A stretch of DNA of 64,000 nt from Propionibacteriaceae bacterium (GTDB taxonomy: Bacteria; Actinomycetota; Actinomycetes; Propionibacteriales; Propionibacteriaceae). Shown piece after piece: positions 42,850 through 53,141 of the stretch (position 1 is its first letter; every line of letters starts with the position of its first letter). The notes beneath the pieces are model-generated. The model searched no databases and had not been told where the DNA came from. It saw only the letters and a list, made by a program, of their open reading frames with translations. The stretch covers positions 62,001 through 126,000 of the forward strand of contig JAITVK010000033.1 of assembly GCA_031285845.1 (NCBI GenBank), read 5' to 3'. Made by a program: the position numbers and the translations under genes.

Positions 42850-44058
42850 TCACCAGTCGTGGACGGTGCCATCCGCGCGGCGAGCGACGGGCAGGTACTT
42901 CGGGCTGTACTCGAATCTGGCCGCGGCCGTCTCGTCGTACTCAATCCCCAGCCCTGGGGCCTCGCTCGGCGTCAGATAGCCGTCGGCGTACGTCGGACCA
43001 CCGTGGAACACCTCACTCACGATCTGTGGATAGCCCATGAACTCTTGAATGCCGAAGTTGGCTATCGTCATGTCGAGGTGGACCGCGCCGGCCTGACCGA
43101 TCGGTGAGATGTCCGATGGCCCGTGACTGCCCGATCGGACCTGATAGAGCTCGGCGAAGTTGAAGACCTTGCGCAGATGGGTGATGCCGCCGGAATGTGT
43201 CACCGACAGACGGACGTAGTCGATCAACTGCTCGGCGATGAGCTGTTTGACGTCCCAGATCGAACTCAGCACTTCCCCGGTGGCGATTGGAGTGATGGTG
43301 TGCGACCTTATGAGCCGGAAGGACTCCTGATTGTCCGCCGGGGTTGGATCCTCCATCCAGAACAGGTGGAGATCCTCCACTGATCGACCGAAGCGGGCGG
43401 CCTCCAACGGCGTCAACCGATGGTGAATGTCATGCAGCAGCGCGACCTCGGAATCGAGGAAGTCACGAACCTGGCCAAGATAGTCCGGCGCGAATCTCAG
43501 GTACGCTTCGGTGTCCCAGTGCTGTTCCTCGGGCAGCGCGGCATTGGCGGGCTCGTAGTACTGACCATGCTTGACCCCATAGGTCCCTGCCACGCCGGGG
43601 ACACCGGCTTGAGCCCGAATCGCGCGAAAACCACGACCTCGAGCGGCGGCCACGTCCTCCAACAGTTCGGGCACGTCAGCCCCGGACGCATGAGTGTAGA
43701 CCAGCACCGCTTGACGAGCGGCGCCCCCGAGCAGTTGATAGACCGGCATCTGGGCGACTTTGCCTTTGATGTCCCACAAGGCCAGATCGACGGCGGCGAC
43801 CGCTGTCATCGTCATCGGACCACGACGCCAGTAGACGCCTTTGAACAGATAGTTCCAGATGTCTTCGATCCGTGCCGGGTCGCGCCCGATGAGCAGAGGA
43901 CAGACATGATCGCGCAAGTACGACGCGACCGCCAGCTCCCGACCGTTCAACGTGGCGTCCCCCCAACCGACCACACCATCGGCGGTGGTGATCTTCAGGG
44001 TGACGAAATTACGTGATGGGCAGGTGATCAGCACATCCGCCGCGACGATGGTATCCAC
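42850..44058 (-). CDS. D-mannonate dehydratase family protein, enolase superfamily (ManD/RspA type)
   Basis: 402 residues. Dehydrates mannonate to 2-keto-3-deoxygluconate, or related sugar acids with low efficiency. Metal ligands and catalytic residues visible: [18 protein letters not shown], the [10 protein letters not shown] loop, SHGPSD and FGIQE. GTG 44058 is preceded by GAGGAG six bases upstream. No other hexuronate genes are adjacent, so this could be the promiscuous type of ManD rather than a dedicated uronate enzyme. Confidence 0.9.
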   Translation of the reverse strand: MDTIVAADVLITCPSRNFVTLKITTADGVVGWGDATLNGRELAVASYLRDHVCPLLIGRDPARIEDIWNYLFKGVYWRRGPMTMTAVAAVDLALWDIKGKVAQMPVYQLLGGAARQAVLVYTHASGADVPELLEDVAAARGRGFRAIRAQAGVPGVAGTYGVKHGQYYEPANAALPEEQHWDTEAYLRFAPDYLGQVRDFLDSEVALLHDIHHRLTPLEAARFGRSVEDLHLFWMEDPTPADNQESFRLIRSHTITPIATGEVLSSIWDVKQLIAEQLIDYVRLSVTHSGGITHLRKVFNFAELYQVRSGSHGPSDISPIGQAGAVHLDMTIANFGIQEFMGYPQIVSEVFHGGPTYADGYLTPSEAPGLGIEYDETAAARFEYSPKYLPVARRADGTVHDW

Positions 44059-44192
44059 AATGACTCCTCGATGAACGCGTCGGCCACTTCACGCCAACAA
44101 CTCCATTGACGTGCCAAGCCTAGTCCCCACCACCGTTACGACCAACGCCCGGACGCGGAAGTGAACCACGGAACCGATCGTCCGCGCCGCCA

Positions 44193-45290
44193 CTACGGGG
44201 TCGAGGTCAAGCTGGTGTGCAGACTGATCATGCCCTTGATCGCCTGACTCCACGGATACTTCTCCGCCTGACGGCGGGCGCTGCGGCGCAGGTGGTCGAT
44301 GCCGCCGCTGACCCGGGTCGCCATCCGGGTGACGGCGTCGGCGAGAAACACCGGATCTGGGGCGGCCCATTCCGCGCAACTGGAGTCGACCAATTCCCGC
44401 GCGCCCCCGCGGTCAGCGGTGACCACCGGGGTACCGCAGGCCAGCGCCTCCAACACCGACAACCCGAAGGTCTCCGCTGGACAGACACACAGCGCGATGT
44501 CAGCGGCTCGGTAGGCCTCGGCCAGCATCGCCCGAGAGTCGACATACCCGTGGAAAAAGACCGGTGCGTCGCCGGCGATGGCCCGCAACTCATCCAAATG
44601 CGGACCCGTGCCATACAGGTGAAGTTGGACGTCGACTCCACGACGATTCAGTTCCACCGCTGTCGCCACCGCCAGATGCGGGCTCTTTTCCCTCGACAGC
44701 CGACCAGCGTAGATCAAGCGCAGGCCCGGCGAACCCTCACCATGAACGCCTTCTGGGCTGAACTCGTCCAGATCGACGCCGAGCGGCTGAACCACCAAGC
44801 GAGCCTGGGTGCTGAGCCATTCTCCGGCACTGTAGTGAGTGGTGACCACCACCCGATCGTAGACTCGCGCCAGTCGTCGATTCAGCGCATGAATCTGATC
44901 AGAGACTTCCACCTCCAAGAACATGCTCGCCATGTCGTCGAGCCGCTCGTGAGAGAACAGGATCGACGGCACACCGCGTTTCTTGGCCCACAAACCCGCC
45001 GCCGTCATCGTCCACTTGTCCGACACTTCGATCGACGTCGGTCCGAAGCGCTCCAGCACTTGCCGAACCTTGCGCACATCCACCACCAGACGATAGCCGG
45101 ACGCTAAAGCCGGCGAACCGATGGTGACGATCGTTCCGGCCTCACCAATGTCAATCCCGTCCTCGGGGCCGGGAATGATCAACAGCCTGTCGTGCCCTGC
45201 CTGAACGTACCCTCTCCCGAGCTTGTCGACCGCTCGACGCAAACCCCCTGAGGTTGGTCCGACAAAGTTCGCCAATTGTGCGATGCGCAT
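44193..45290 (-). CDS. GT4 family glycosyltransferase
   Basis: 365 residues, GT-B fold retaining glycosyltransferase. N-terminal ANFVGPTSGGLRRAV loop, central AGRLSREKSPHLAV and C-terminal ETFGLSVLE with the EX7E donor-binding motif. Similar to actinobacterial PimB/MgtA mannosyltransferases, but acceptor and sugar are not known. AAGGAG precedes ATG 45290. Probably makes a glycolipid or polysaccharide at the inner face of the membrane. Confidence 0.88.
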   Translation of the reverse strand: MRIAQLANFVGPTSGGLRRAVDKLGRGYVQAGHDRLLIIPGPEDGIDIGEAGTIVTIGSPALASGYRLVVDVRKVRQVLERFGPTSIEVSDKWTMTAAGLWAKKRGVPSILFSHERLDDMASMFLEVEVSDQIHALNRRLARVYDRVVVTTHYSAGEWLSTQARLVVQPLGVDLDEFSPEGVHGEGSPGLRLIYAGRLSREKSPHLAVATAVELNRRGVDVQLHLYGTGPHLDELRAIAGDAPVFFHGYVDSRAMLAEAYRAADIALCVCPAETFGLSVLEALACGTPVVTADRGGARELVDSSCAEWAAPDPVFLADAVTRMATRVSGGIDHLRRSARRQAEKYPWSQAIKGMISLHTSLTSTP

Positions 45291-45422
45291 GATGCTCCTT
45301 CCGCCCAGGCCAGTCTAGAACAGCCGCCCCTCTGTCAGGACTGGCGAGCCCTCAGCGCAAGGTCGGTGTCGTCCACATCGACGAAGGTGACGGTCGCGGT
45401 CTTGGCCGAGGCGAAGGGACCG

Positions 45423-46835
45423 TCACTTGGGCGGGAGAACCTTGTGCACGTAGACAGTGTTCGTCTTCCCGGGAAGCCCCATCGGCGTCCCGTAGATGAC
45501 GACCACGGATTGGCCGACATCAATCAAGCCCTGAGACACCAGCACTTGATCCATCTCTTCGATCATCGTCTCGGTGTCGTGGCTGCGTGACACGAAAGTG
45601 GTCAAGCCCCAGACCAGCCCCAGCTCCCGTTTCGTCTTCTCCCGCGGGGTGAAACACAGAATCGGGATACGGGTGCGCAGTCGAGCCAATCGCCGCGCGG
45701 TGTCGCCTTTGAGCGAGAACCCGACGATATAGCGTACGTCCAAGTGTCGGGCGATCTCGGCCGCACCCCAAGTCACCACGCCTGAGGTGGTGTGCGGATC
45801 CCATTGGATCTGTTCGATCTCGCCAAAACCGTTCTCTTCGACCGCGCCGATGATCCGCGCCATGGCAGAGACGGCCTCGACCGGGTACTGTCCCACCGAG
45901 GTCTCCCCCGACAGCATGACCGCGTCGGCGCCGTCCATCACTGCGTGAGCGACATCGGAGGCTTCCGCCCGTGTCGGACGCGGTGCTGAGATCATCGACT
46001 CCAACATCTGCGTGGCGACGATGACCGGCTTGGCCCACGTCCGAGCGGCGTGAATGATGCGCTTCTGCGCCAGCGGCACATCTTCGAAGGGCAGCTCGAC
46101 TCCCAAATCGCCGCGGGCGACCATGAAAGCGTCGAAGGCGTCGATGATGGCGTCCAGGTTGTCCAGAGCCTGCGGCTTCTCAATCTTCGCGATGACCGGC
46201 ACGCGTACGCCCATCTCATCCATGATCGCGTGCACCGGGACGATGTCGAGGGCCGATCGGACGAATGACAGAGCGACCATGTCGATCCCCTGCTCCAGAC
46301 CCCACCGCAGATCCTGCTCGTCCTTGTCGGACAGAGCCGGCACGCTGACGGCCACCCCGGGCAGGTTGATTCCTTTATGGTCGGAGACCTGACCGCCCGT
46401 CACGACCTCGCACTCCACATCGGTGTCCGACACGGTCTTGGCTTTCAGCGCGATCTTCCCGTCGTCGATCAGCACGTCGTCGCCGGGGGTCACATCGCCA
46501 GGCAAACCCGCGAAGGTGGTCGAACAGATCGTCGCGTCCCCAACCACGTCACGGGTGGTGATCGTGAACCTCGCACCGGCGACCAAGGTGACCGGTCCGT
46601 CGCCGAAAGTCCCCAGCCGGATCTTCGGCCCCTGCAAATCGATGAAGGCGCTGGCACATTTCCCCGTCGCGACACAGGCCGCATGTAGGTTCTCCAGTTC
46701 TTGGCGATGGGAGTCGTAATCTGCGTGACTCATGTTCAAGCGGGCCACATCCATCCCGGCCGTCAGCAGCTGCCCCAAGATCTCGACCGACGAGCAGGCC
46801 GGTCCCAGTGTGACGACAATCTTCGCACTACGCAT
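45423..46835 (-). CDS. pyk: Pyruvate kinase
   Basis: 470 residues. Last step of glycolysis. Visible motifs: RLNMSHAD, FIDLQGPKIR, the signature around VIAKIEKPQALDNLD with catalytic Lys, ARGDLGVELP, and TQMLESM. The C-terminal domain is complete. Not in an evident operon. Confidence 0.97.
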   Translation of the reverse strand: MRSAKIVVTLGPACSSVEILGQLLTAGMDVARLNMSHADYDSHRQELENLHAACVATGKCASAFIDLQGPKIRLGTFGDGPVTLVAGARFTITTRDVVGDATICSTTFAGLPGDVTPGDDVLIDDGKIALKAKTVSDTDVECEVVTGGQVSDHKGINLPGVAVSVPALSDKDEQDLRWGLEQGIDMVALSFVRSALDIVPVHAIMDEMGVRVPVIAKIEKPQALDNLDAIIDAFDAFMVARGDLGVELPFEDVPLAQKRIIHAARTWAKPVIVATQMLESMISAPRPTRAEASDVAHAVMDGADAVMLSGETSVGQYPVEAVSAMARIIGAVEENGFGEIEQIQWDPHTTSGVVTWGAAEIARHLDVRYIVGFSLKGDTARRLARLRTRIPILCFTPREKTKRELGLVWGLTTFVSRSHDTETMIEEMDQVLVSQGLIDVGQSVVVIYGTPMGLPGKTNTVYVHKVLPPK

Positions 46836-46903
46836 GTGTTCACCCTAGCATCGCCGGATCAAGCCCGTGCTGAGACCGACACGCGACCGTCGAGGTCAAC
46901 GCC

Positions 46904-47821
46904 TCAGTGTTCGGCGCGCAAAACTTCAAGGGCGTGCCTCAGATCGGCCGGGTACGAACTGGTGAACTCGACGAACTCGCCGGATCGCGGATGGACGAAG
47001 CCCAACTCGACAGCGTGTAGCCACTGTCGGCTCAAACCGACCTGCTCGGCCAGGCGAGGATCAGCCCCGTACAACACGTCGCCGACACAGGGATGGCGGA
47101 TCGCCGACATGTGCACCCGAATCTGATGGGTCCGTCCAGTGTCAATGCGCACCCGAACCAAACTTGCTCCGAACAGGGTCTCGATCACCTCGTAATGGGT
47201 CACAGCGTGGCGTCCGTCGCTGGTCACCGCCATCTTCCACTGCCCCGTGCCGGCGTGACCGATCGGGGCGTCGATCGTGCCGATCGGCGGATTGGGATAC
47301 CCCTGGACCAGGCAGTAGTAGACCTTGCGCACCTCATGCTCGGTGAAGGCTCGCTTCAAGCTCACGTACGCCAGATCCGACAACGCCACGACCATCAACC
47401 CCGACGTGCCCACATCTAACCGTGAGACAATCCCCTTGCGCTCAGGTGGACCGTACTCACATAGAGGGAATCCAGCTGCGGCCAGATGCTCCACCACGGA
47501 CGGGCCCTGCCAACCTAAACTGGGATGGGCGGCCACCATCGCAGGTTTGTCGACCACCACCAGGTCGGCGTCGCTATACACCACCACCATGTCGTCGACG
47601 ACCGCCGGACGGACTTCGACCACCCTCGGCGGCTCGCTCACCACCTCCAGCATGGATCCGGGGCGCAGGCGGGCGGACTTGGTCACCGCCACTGAGTCGA
47701 CATAGAGCTGCCCGCGCTCGGCGGCTTGGTCGACTGCTGAACGAGACAATCCGAACAGACGGGCAGCGCCCACGTCGGCTCGCAAACCATCCAATCCCTC
47801 AGGGACAATGGCGACCGGCAC
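46904..47821 (-). CDS. RluA/RluD family 23S rRNA pseudouridine synthase
   Basis: 305 residues. N-terminal S4 RNA-binding domain (about 1-70) and a synthase domain with catalytic Asp in SRLDVGTSGL. GTG 47821 starts two bases after the lspA stop with GAGG upstream, so co-transcribed with lspA. The lspA-rluD pair next to the division cluster is standard in Actinomycetota. Confidence 0.93.
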   Translation of the reverse strand: MPVAIVPEGLDGLRADVGAARLFGLSRSAVDQAAERGQLYVDSVAVTKSARLRPGSMLEVVSEPPRVVEVRPAVVDDMVVVYSDADLVVVDKPAMVAAHPSLGWQGPSVVEHLAAAGFPLCEYGPPERKGIVSRLDVGTSGLMVVALSDLAYVSLKRAFTEHEVRKVYYCLVQGYPNPPIGTIDAPIGHAGTGQWKMAVTSDGRHAVTHYEVIETLFGASLVRVRIDTGRTHQIRVHMSAIRHPCVGDVLYGADPRLAEQVGLSRQWLHAVELGFVHPRSGEFVEFTSSYPADLRHALEVLRAEH

Positions 47822-47823
47822 GC

Positions 47824-48354
47824 TTACCTCGTATCCTCACTGGCCTTCGGATCGGTCGGCGCGCCATCCAGACCGATTCTGAGAAACACGACGTCGATGA
47901 TGATCAGCATGGCAGTGGCGGTCAACAGGATGTCGGCCACATTGAACACTGCGAAATGGCGCAAAGAGAAAAAGTCGATCACATGCCCGCGAAACGGCCC
48001 AGGAGCACGGAACACCCGGTCGATGAAATTGCCGCCCACCCCGGCCAGGCCCAAGCCGACGATGATCGCCCACCACCGCGATCGGACTTTCGGCACGACC
48101 CACACGATCACGGCACCCAACACACAGGCGGCCAGGATCGAGAACCCGACAGTGAATCCGGTGCCCGTGCTGAAAGCCGCCCCCGGGTTGCGCACCAAAT
48201 CCAGTTGCAGAACCTGGGGAACCACGTCCACCGGATGCCCGGGGGTCAACTTGGCCAAAGCGATCGCTTTTGTCACCTGGTCAAGAGCGATCCCCACCAC
48301 GAACAGGGTGCTGATGAGCGCCACCGACGCCCGACCAGACAGTCGACCGCTCAT
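47824..48354 (-). CDS. lspA: Lipoprotein signal peptidase
   Basis: 176 residues with four membrane helices. Cleaves diacylglyceryl-prolipoproteins such as the two lipoproteins in this window. Catalytic aspartates in GGNFIDR and FNVAD, plus the conserved LVRNPGAAFS. Overlaps the DksA/TraR gene by four bases and precedes the rRNA pseudouridine synthase. Confidence 0.95.
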   Translation of the reverse strand: MSGRLSGRASVALISTLFVVGIALDQVTKAIALAKLTPGHPVDVVPQVLQLDLVRNPGAAFSTGTGFTVGFSILAACVLGAVIVWVVPKVRSRWWAIIVGLGLAGVGGNFIDRVFRAPGPFRGHVIDFFSLRHFAVFNVADILLTATAMLIIIDVVFLRIGLDGAPTDPKASEDTR

Positions 48355-48776
48355 GAGCGACGTTCAAGCCGCTGCTTGCAGGACACGCACATCGTGGCGC
48401 GAGGAAACGCTTGGAGTCGCGCCTTGCCGATCGGCTTGCCGCAGGACTCGCAGATGCCATAGCGGCCCTCGTCGAACAGTTTGAGAGCCAACTCCGACTG
48501 TTCGTACAACTGACGCGCATTGGCGGCCAAGGACACTTCCTGGTCACGCTCGAAATTGGACGACCCGACATCGGCCGGATCCCGCCCGGTCGTGTCCGAA
48601 CCCTCGGTGAGCAACTGAGCCAAACCTGCTTGAGCGGCCAGGTACTTCTGCTCGTATTGCGCGACATCATCGCTGAGCTGCTGCCTGACCTCCGCCAACT
48701 CCTGCGGCGTCCAGGCTTCTTCACCTTCTGCGACCGGAATATCGGGATATGTCTGGGTGTTCACAGTAACTCCCAC
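48351..48776 (-). CDS. TraR/DksA family zinc-finger protein
   Basis: 141 residues. Coiled-coil N-terminal half and a C4 zinc finger (CESCGKPI then CVSC). Related to DksA, which tunes RNA polymerase; the actinobacterial version found between divIVA and lspA is less studied. GTG 48776 has AGGAGG six bases upstream. Overlaps lspA by ATGA. Confidence 0.92.
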   Translation of the reverse strand: MGVTVNTQTYPDIPVAEGEEAWTPQELAEVRQQLSDDVAQYEQKYLAAQAGLAQLLTEGSDTTGRDPADVGSSNFERDQEVSLAANARQLYEQSELALKLFDEGRYGICESCGKPIGKARLQAFPRATMCVSCKQRLERRS

Positions 48777-48856
48777 AAGGAACCTCCTTCTAGCAACCTC
48801 ATTATCGTAGGCATACTGTAGCGGCCTGAGCCGAAAAGAGGAAGTCCGCCAGCGGC

Positions 48857-50047
48857 TCAGCCCTCAAGCAAAGCGTCCAACCGCGGAGTGGTGCTTGTCG
48901 TGTCGGCACTCCACTCACTGGCCGTACGCCCGGGAGCCTGCAGCAGATCGGGCACCTCGCCCGGCGCGAACTGGGCCGCGTCCAAACGCTCGACCTGATC
49001 CTTGAGGTAGGTGGTCATGGTCTGGCGATAGCTGCGTTCGTAGGTCTTGAGCTTCTCGACCTTGGCGAACAGGACATCACGCTCCGTCTCCAAAGCGCCG
49101 AACACTTCCGTGCGCCGCGCGGCGATCTCAGAGTCGATGGTCGCGGCCCGCTGCTGGGCCTCCTGAACCAGACGCTCGGCGTTCGTCCGCGCGTCGCGAT
49201 CCATGGTCTCAGCCTTCTCCTGCGCCTCGGTGCTCAGTTGCGCCGAGGACTCGGTGGCCTTGCGCAGCATCTCCTCGGCGGAGAACTGAGCTTCGGACTT
49301 CACCTGAGCCGCATGGGCGTCGGCTTCGGACTTCACACGGCTGACATAGGAATCGGCCTGCTCTTTGACGACGCGGACTTCCTCGTCGACGGCTTGCTTG
49401 CGCCGGGTAGCCTCTGCCGTCGCTTCTGTGACGAGGTTGTCGGCCTGCTCGGTGGCCAACTGCACCAGCCGTACGACAGCGGAACTGGCCTCGGGTGAGG
49501 TCGTGACGGCGATCGGCATGCCCTGATCGCCCGAGGATCGAGTCGAGGCCATCATGCGCTCAAGCTGCTCGCGCAGCTGGTGGTTCTCGCCGGTCAACTG
49601 CATGACACGATCTTGGGACACCGCGCCCTTCTGGGCCTCGGCCAACTGGTTGCGCGCCTCACCCAGCTGAGATTTGAGTTGTTCGATCTCACGGGTCTGA
49701 GCCTCATTGGGACCAGCCGGAGCGGCCGGAGCCGGGGCAGGACTGGCCGCGGCCTGAGCCCGAGCCTTGTCCAACTCGCCTTGCAGTCGGGTGATCTGAG
49801 CCTTGTAACCGTCGGAATCTTCTCGCGCTCGGGTCACCTGCTGGCGCAGAGCGGCCAGCTCGCCATCATCGGCTGGCGCCACTTTGCCCTCACTGGATTG
49901 GCGCCGCAGGTTCTCGTTCTCCGTCGTCAGTGTCTGAATGGTCTCTTCGACCTTGTCCACGAAAATATCGACATCCGTGACCTCATAGCCGTTGCGGCGA
50001 GACATATGAAACCGTGTCTTGCGCACCTCGTCAAGAGTCATTGTCAT
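48857..50047 (-). CDS. divIVA: DivIVA/Wag31-family polar growth protein
   Basis: 396 residues. N-terminal DivIVA domain (TLDEVRKTRFHMSRRNGYEVTDVD is represented by residues 4-27, with the lipid-binding and crossed-loop residues) followed by a Pro/Ala linker and about 200 residues of coiled coil ending near LLEG. The length is close to Streptomyces DivIVA and longer than mycobacterial Wag31. It marks curved membrane and recruits wall synthesis to poles and septa. ATG 50047 has AAAGGG nine bases upstream. Confidence 0.95.
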   Translation of the reverse strand: MTMTLDEVRKTRFHMSRRNGYEVTDVDIFVDKVEETIQTLTTENENLRRQSSEGKVAPADDGELAALRQQVTRAREDSDGYKAQITRLQGELDKARAQAAASPAPAPAAPAGPNEAQTREIEQLKSQLGEARNQLAEAQKGAVSQDRVMQLTGENHQLREQLERMMASTRSSGDQGMPIAVTTSPEASSAVVRLVQLATEQADNLVTEATAEATRRKQAVDEEVRVVKEQADSYVSRVKSEADAHAAQVKSEAQFSAEEMLRKATESSAQLSTEAQEKAETMDRDARTNAERLVQEAQQRAATIDSEIAARRTEVFGALETERDVLFAKVEKLKTYERSYRQTMTTYLKDQVERLDAAQFAPGEVPDLLQAPGRTASEWSADTTSTTPRLDALLEG

Positions 50048-50107
50048 AGCAGTAGCCCTTTCGTCGCGGCAATCGAATCATTTCCTGAGAAAATCATAAG
50101 TAAGGTT

Positions 50108-50136
50108 AGGCTACCGCAGCATCAGCAAATGCTCAA
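50108..50136 (-). promoter_or_regulatory. Candidate divIVA promoter
   Basis: On the minus strand, TTGAGC (50131-50136) and TAGCCT (50108-50113) are 17 bases apart, about 60 bases before the divIVA ATG. The match to consensus is only moderate, but the 127-base gap here is one of the few breaks in the division cluster. Confidence 0.35.
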
Positions 50137-50174
50137 TCCGGCGCACCAGCCTTGAGCCCTAGAATACTCCAGCA

Positions 50175-50465
50175 TCAGAAGAACACCCACTGCACGACTT
50201 GCACGCAGACCAAAATCACCAAGAAAAGTACGAGAAAGGCCATGTCAAGCTGGATATTGCCAAGTCTCAACGGTTTGATGAGTTTTCTCAACCACTTCAG
50301 TGGAGGGTCGGTCACCGTGTAAATAGTTTCAGCAATCACCAGCACAACGCCCTTCGGTGTCCACCGAGGATTGATCACCTGAATCCATGAGAAAACAGCT
50401 CGGGCGATGAGGATCCACTCATAGATCGTCAACACCCACAACAGCGTCCATCCAATGATGGTCAT
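50175..50465 (-). CDS. YggT family membrane protein
   Basis: 96 residues with two membrane helices and the family motif VTDPPLKWLRKLIKP between them. Linked to osmotic shock or division site organisation but not well defined. It starts 12 bases after sepF ends, the standard actinobacterial order. Confidence 0.92.
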   Translation of the reverse strand: MTIIGWTLLWVLTIYEWILIARAVFSWIQVINPRWTPKGVVLVIAETIYTVTDPPLKWLRKLIKPLRLGNIQLDMAFLVLFLVILVCVQVVQWVFF

Positions 50466-50477
50466 GCTCGGGCTCTA

Positions 50478-51005
50478 CTAATCGTGGATCTGGTGAGTCT
50501 CAGCCAACTGATTCTTGTCAGTCTGAGACAGATGGACGGTCGACGGGATGAGAATGAACACGCGCGACGTGATCTTCTCCAACTTGCCGTCGGTCACAAA
50601 CGCCATCCCCGAGACGAAGTCAATCAGCTTCTGCGCCTGTTTCTCGTCAGTGGTCGTGAGATTGAGGATGACCGGGATGCCCTCTTTGAAGCTTTCTCCG
50701 ATGCCAGCAGCCTCCGAGAAAGCGTACGGACGCACATGCAGAATCTCGCTCATCGACACCGCGCGGGCCGGAGTTCGCCGTCGCTGCTCCAACGAGGTCA
50801 CTGCGGCCGGAGCTGGCGTCGTGGTCGGGTTGGCCTGATGAACGACGCGCGGACGCGGTTGAGCGTGGGTCGGCTTGGCCAGTTCCATGTCCACCACGTC
50901 GGTCTGCTCCTCACCGTCGGTGAACTCCGCCTCAAAGTCGTCATCGTCTGCCTTCGCGCTCGGACCGAGAATGAAGGCCGCTACCCGATGCAAGCGATCT
51001 GCCAT
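50478..51005 (-). CDS. sepF: Cell division protein SepF
   Basis: 175 residues. Anchors FtsZ to the membrane. An acidic and Pro-rich N-terminal half is followed by the SepF core (LHVRPYAFSEAAGIGESF, VILNLTTTD, DFVSGMAF). A GAGGAG precedes the ATG. It follows pgeF directly, with yggS missing between them. Confidence 0.94.
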   Translation of the reverse strand: MADRLHRVAAFILGPSAKADDDDFEAEFTDGEEQTDVVDMELAKPTHAQPRPRVVHQANPTTTPAPAAVTSLEQRRRTPARAVSMSEILHVRPYAFSEAAGIGESFKEGIPVILNLTTTDEKQAQKLIDFVSGMAFVTDGKLEKITSRVFILIPSTVHLSQTDKNQLAETHQIHD

Positions 51006-51083
51006 GGGATCTCCTCAAAACTGTCTACTGGCAGGCTACTCGCACACGACAACCTCTGGGATCGAACACGCCCAGAACCCGGT

Positions 51084-51845
51084 CTATTTCTGCCAAATCA
51101 CGCCGCAGAGCCGCCCAGTGACGCCCTGGTCACGCCGATGGGAATAGAACCGCGAATCCTCGAAAGTGCAAGGGTCGACCATCTCGACCGCAGCACCGTG
51201 AGCCTCCAACACGGCGCGGGCCCCCGCCCCCAGATCGATGGCGTCAGTCCCCCAGCGAGTCTTGGCCACCGTCGCCGGATTGCGATCCCAGGCTGCCTGC
51301 GCCATGTCCGCAGGCACCTCATAGCAGGCCCCACAGATGTGAGGACCGACCCAAGCGCGCACCCGCGTGGCTCCATGGTCGGCCATCGTCGCCAGCGTGG
51401 ACTCGATGACACCGGCCAACAAACCGACCCGACCGGCATGAGCCACCGCAATCACTGAAGCGGCCGGATCGGCCAACACGATCGGAACACAGTCCGCCAC
51501 CCGGATCACCAGACCGACCCCGCGTTCGGAGGTCACCAACGCGTCAGCCTCGGGCCACTGGCGGGTCACCTCCTCGCGAATCGATCCGGCCCGCATGACG
51601 GGGCTGTCAGCGCCGATGTCTGCCACAGTCGTGCCATGAACCTGAGCGCTCACGGCCAGGCGGTCACACCCGATGCTCGTGGCCAAGAACTCATAGTTGC
51701 GCGCGAGGTCATCCGGGTCGTCCAGATCCGTACGTCCAAAGTTCAAGCTGGCGTACGGGCCGCGACTGAAACCGTTGTGGCGGTCGGTGAACGCCCAGCC
51801 GACCCCTGTTGGGTCGGTGGGCTGCTCGAAGCGCCAAAAGCTCAC
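51084..51845 (-). CDS. Polyphenol oxidase / laccase-domain protein, YfiH (PgeF) family
   Basis: 253 residues. The family corrects peptidoglycan by removing misincorporated amino acids from UDP-MurNAc in E. coli (PgeF). Zinc-site residues show in [24 protein letters not shown] and [11 protein letters not shown] overlaps the ftsZ stop (GTGA). The usual cluster order is ftsZ-pgeF-yggS-sepF; here sepF comes next. Confidence 0.92.
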   Translation of the reverse strand: MSFWRFEQPTDPTGVGWAFTDRHNGFSRGPYASLNFGRTDLDDPDDLARNYEFLATSIGCDRLAVSAQVHGTTVADIGADSPVMRAGSIREEVTRQWPEADALVTSERGVGLVIRVADCVPIVLADPAASVIAVAHAGRVGLLAGVIESTLATMADHGATRVRAWVGPHICGACYEVPADMAQAAWDRNPATVAKTRWGTDAIDLGAGARAVLEAHGAAVEMVDPCTFEDSRFYSHRRDQGVTGRLCGVIWQK

Positions 51846-53011
51846 TTGAAGAAGTCCGGCAGCTCGATCCCGGACTCGTCTTCGGCGCGGCGTCGGGGAC
51901 GCAGCACCGACTCTTTGATCGGCGCGTCCACGCCAGTGGCCTCGCGGGTGGGTGACACTCGGCTGGTCGGATCGAGAATGACCGGCTGCTGCACACCAGG
52001 CTCGCTGACCGCTGGACGAGAGAACGCCGGACGCTCCTGAGCTCGTACGCGCATCCGCTGAGGCAAACCGTCGAATCCGGCCGCGATCACTGTGACGCGG
52101 ACCTCGTCACCCAAGGCGTCGTCGATCACGGTGCCCCAAATGATGTTGGCGTCCTCAGCCGCCGACTCTTGAATCAGGTTCGCGGCCGCCGACACCTCAT
52201 GCAACAGCAGATCCGACCCGGCGGCGATCGACAACAACACACCCTTGGCGCCATCGATGCTGGATTCGAGCAGCGGTGACGAGATCGCCATCTCGGCTGC
52301 CACCCGTGCCCGGTCTTCCCCACGGGCCGAACCGATGCCCATCAAAGCCGAACCCGTGTTCGACATCACGGCTTTGACGTCGGCGAAGTCGACGTTCACC
52401 GTTCCCGGAGTCGTGATCAGATCAGAGATGCCGGCCACGCCTTGCATCAACACTTGGTCGGCCTGTTTGAAGGCGTCCAACATCGACACGCGGGTGTCGG
52501 CCATCTCCAACAGCTTGTCATTGGGAATCACGATCAGTGTGTCGACCTCGTCACGCAGCGACGTGATGCCATCGTCGGCGCGCTGGGCGCGACTGCGGCC
52601 CTCAAAACTGAACGGACGAGTCACCACGCCCACCGTCAGCGCGCCGAGAGAGCGAGCGATCCTCGCCACGACCGGCGCGGCCCCCGTGCCGGTGCCACCA
52701 CCCTCGCCTGCGGCGACGAAAACCATGTCGGAGCCTTTGAGAGCCTCCTCGATGTCTTCAGCGTGGTCCTCGGCCGCTTGTCGACCCTTCTCCGGGTCAG
52801 CCCCGGCCCCCAGACCACGAGTGAGATTGCGCCCGATGTCGAGCTTCACATCGGCGTCAGACATCAAGAGTGCTTGAGCGTCCGTGTTGACGGCGATGAA
52901 CTCGACGCCGCGCAACTCCTCTTCGATCATGCGATTGACCGAGTTCACGCCACCGCCGCCGACTCCCACCACTTTGATCACGGCCAGATAGTTCTGCGAT
53001 GCATTCGCCAC
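51842..53011 (-). CDS. ftsZ: Cell division protein FtsZ
   Basis: 389 residues from GTG 53011 (GAGG six bases upstream; an ATG at 53023 would add a non-conserved leader). Tubulin-like GTPase forming the Z ring. Motifs: [17 protein letters not shown], the tubulin loop [11 protein letters not shown], and IPNDKLL. The C-terminal peptide ending in IELPDFFK is the partner-binding tail for SepF and others. The 130-base gap upstream holds its probable promoter region. Confidence 0.97.
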   Translation of the reverse strand: MANASQNYLAVIKVVGVGGGGVNSVNRMIEEELRGVEFIAVNTDAQALLMSDADVKLDIGRNLTRGLGAGADPEKGRQAAEDHAEDIEEALKGSDMVFVAAGEGGGTGTGAAPVVARIARSLGALTVGVVTRPFSFEGRSRAQRADDGITSLRDEVDTLIVIPNDKLLEMADTRVSMLDAFKQADQVLMQGVAGISDLITTPGTVNVDFADVKAVMSNTGSALMGIGSARGEDRARVAAEMAISSPLLESSIDGAKGVLLSIAAGSDLLLHEVSAAANLIQESAAEDANIIWGTVIDDALGDEVRVTVIAAGFDGLPQRMRVRAQERPAFSRPAVSEPGVQQPVILDPTSRVSPTREATGVDAPIKESVLRPRRRAEDESGIELPDFFK

Positions 53012-53141
53012 GAGTCGCCTCATCTCACTTCAAACTGAATCTACATTCATGCACAGGGTACGAGACCACGTCCTGCACTTCCACCATCGGGCTAACGACT
53101 CGCCGTAACCTCAACCTCGGGTTAAGACTTCAGGCGGCGAA
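53012..53141. promoter_or_regulatory. Upstream region of ftsZ
   Basis: One of the few breaks in the dcw operon. It contains an AACCTCAACC-type motif beside GGGTTAAG, forming a small inverted repeat (TAACC...GGTTA on the minus strand). In Actinomycetota ftsZ is often transcribed from its own promoters here, but clear boxes could not be assigned. Confidence 0.4.
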
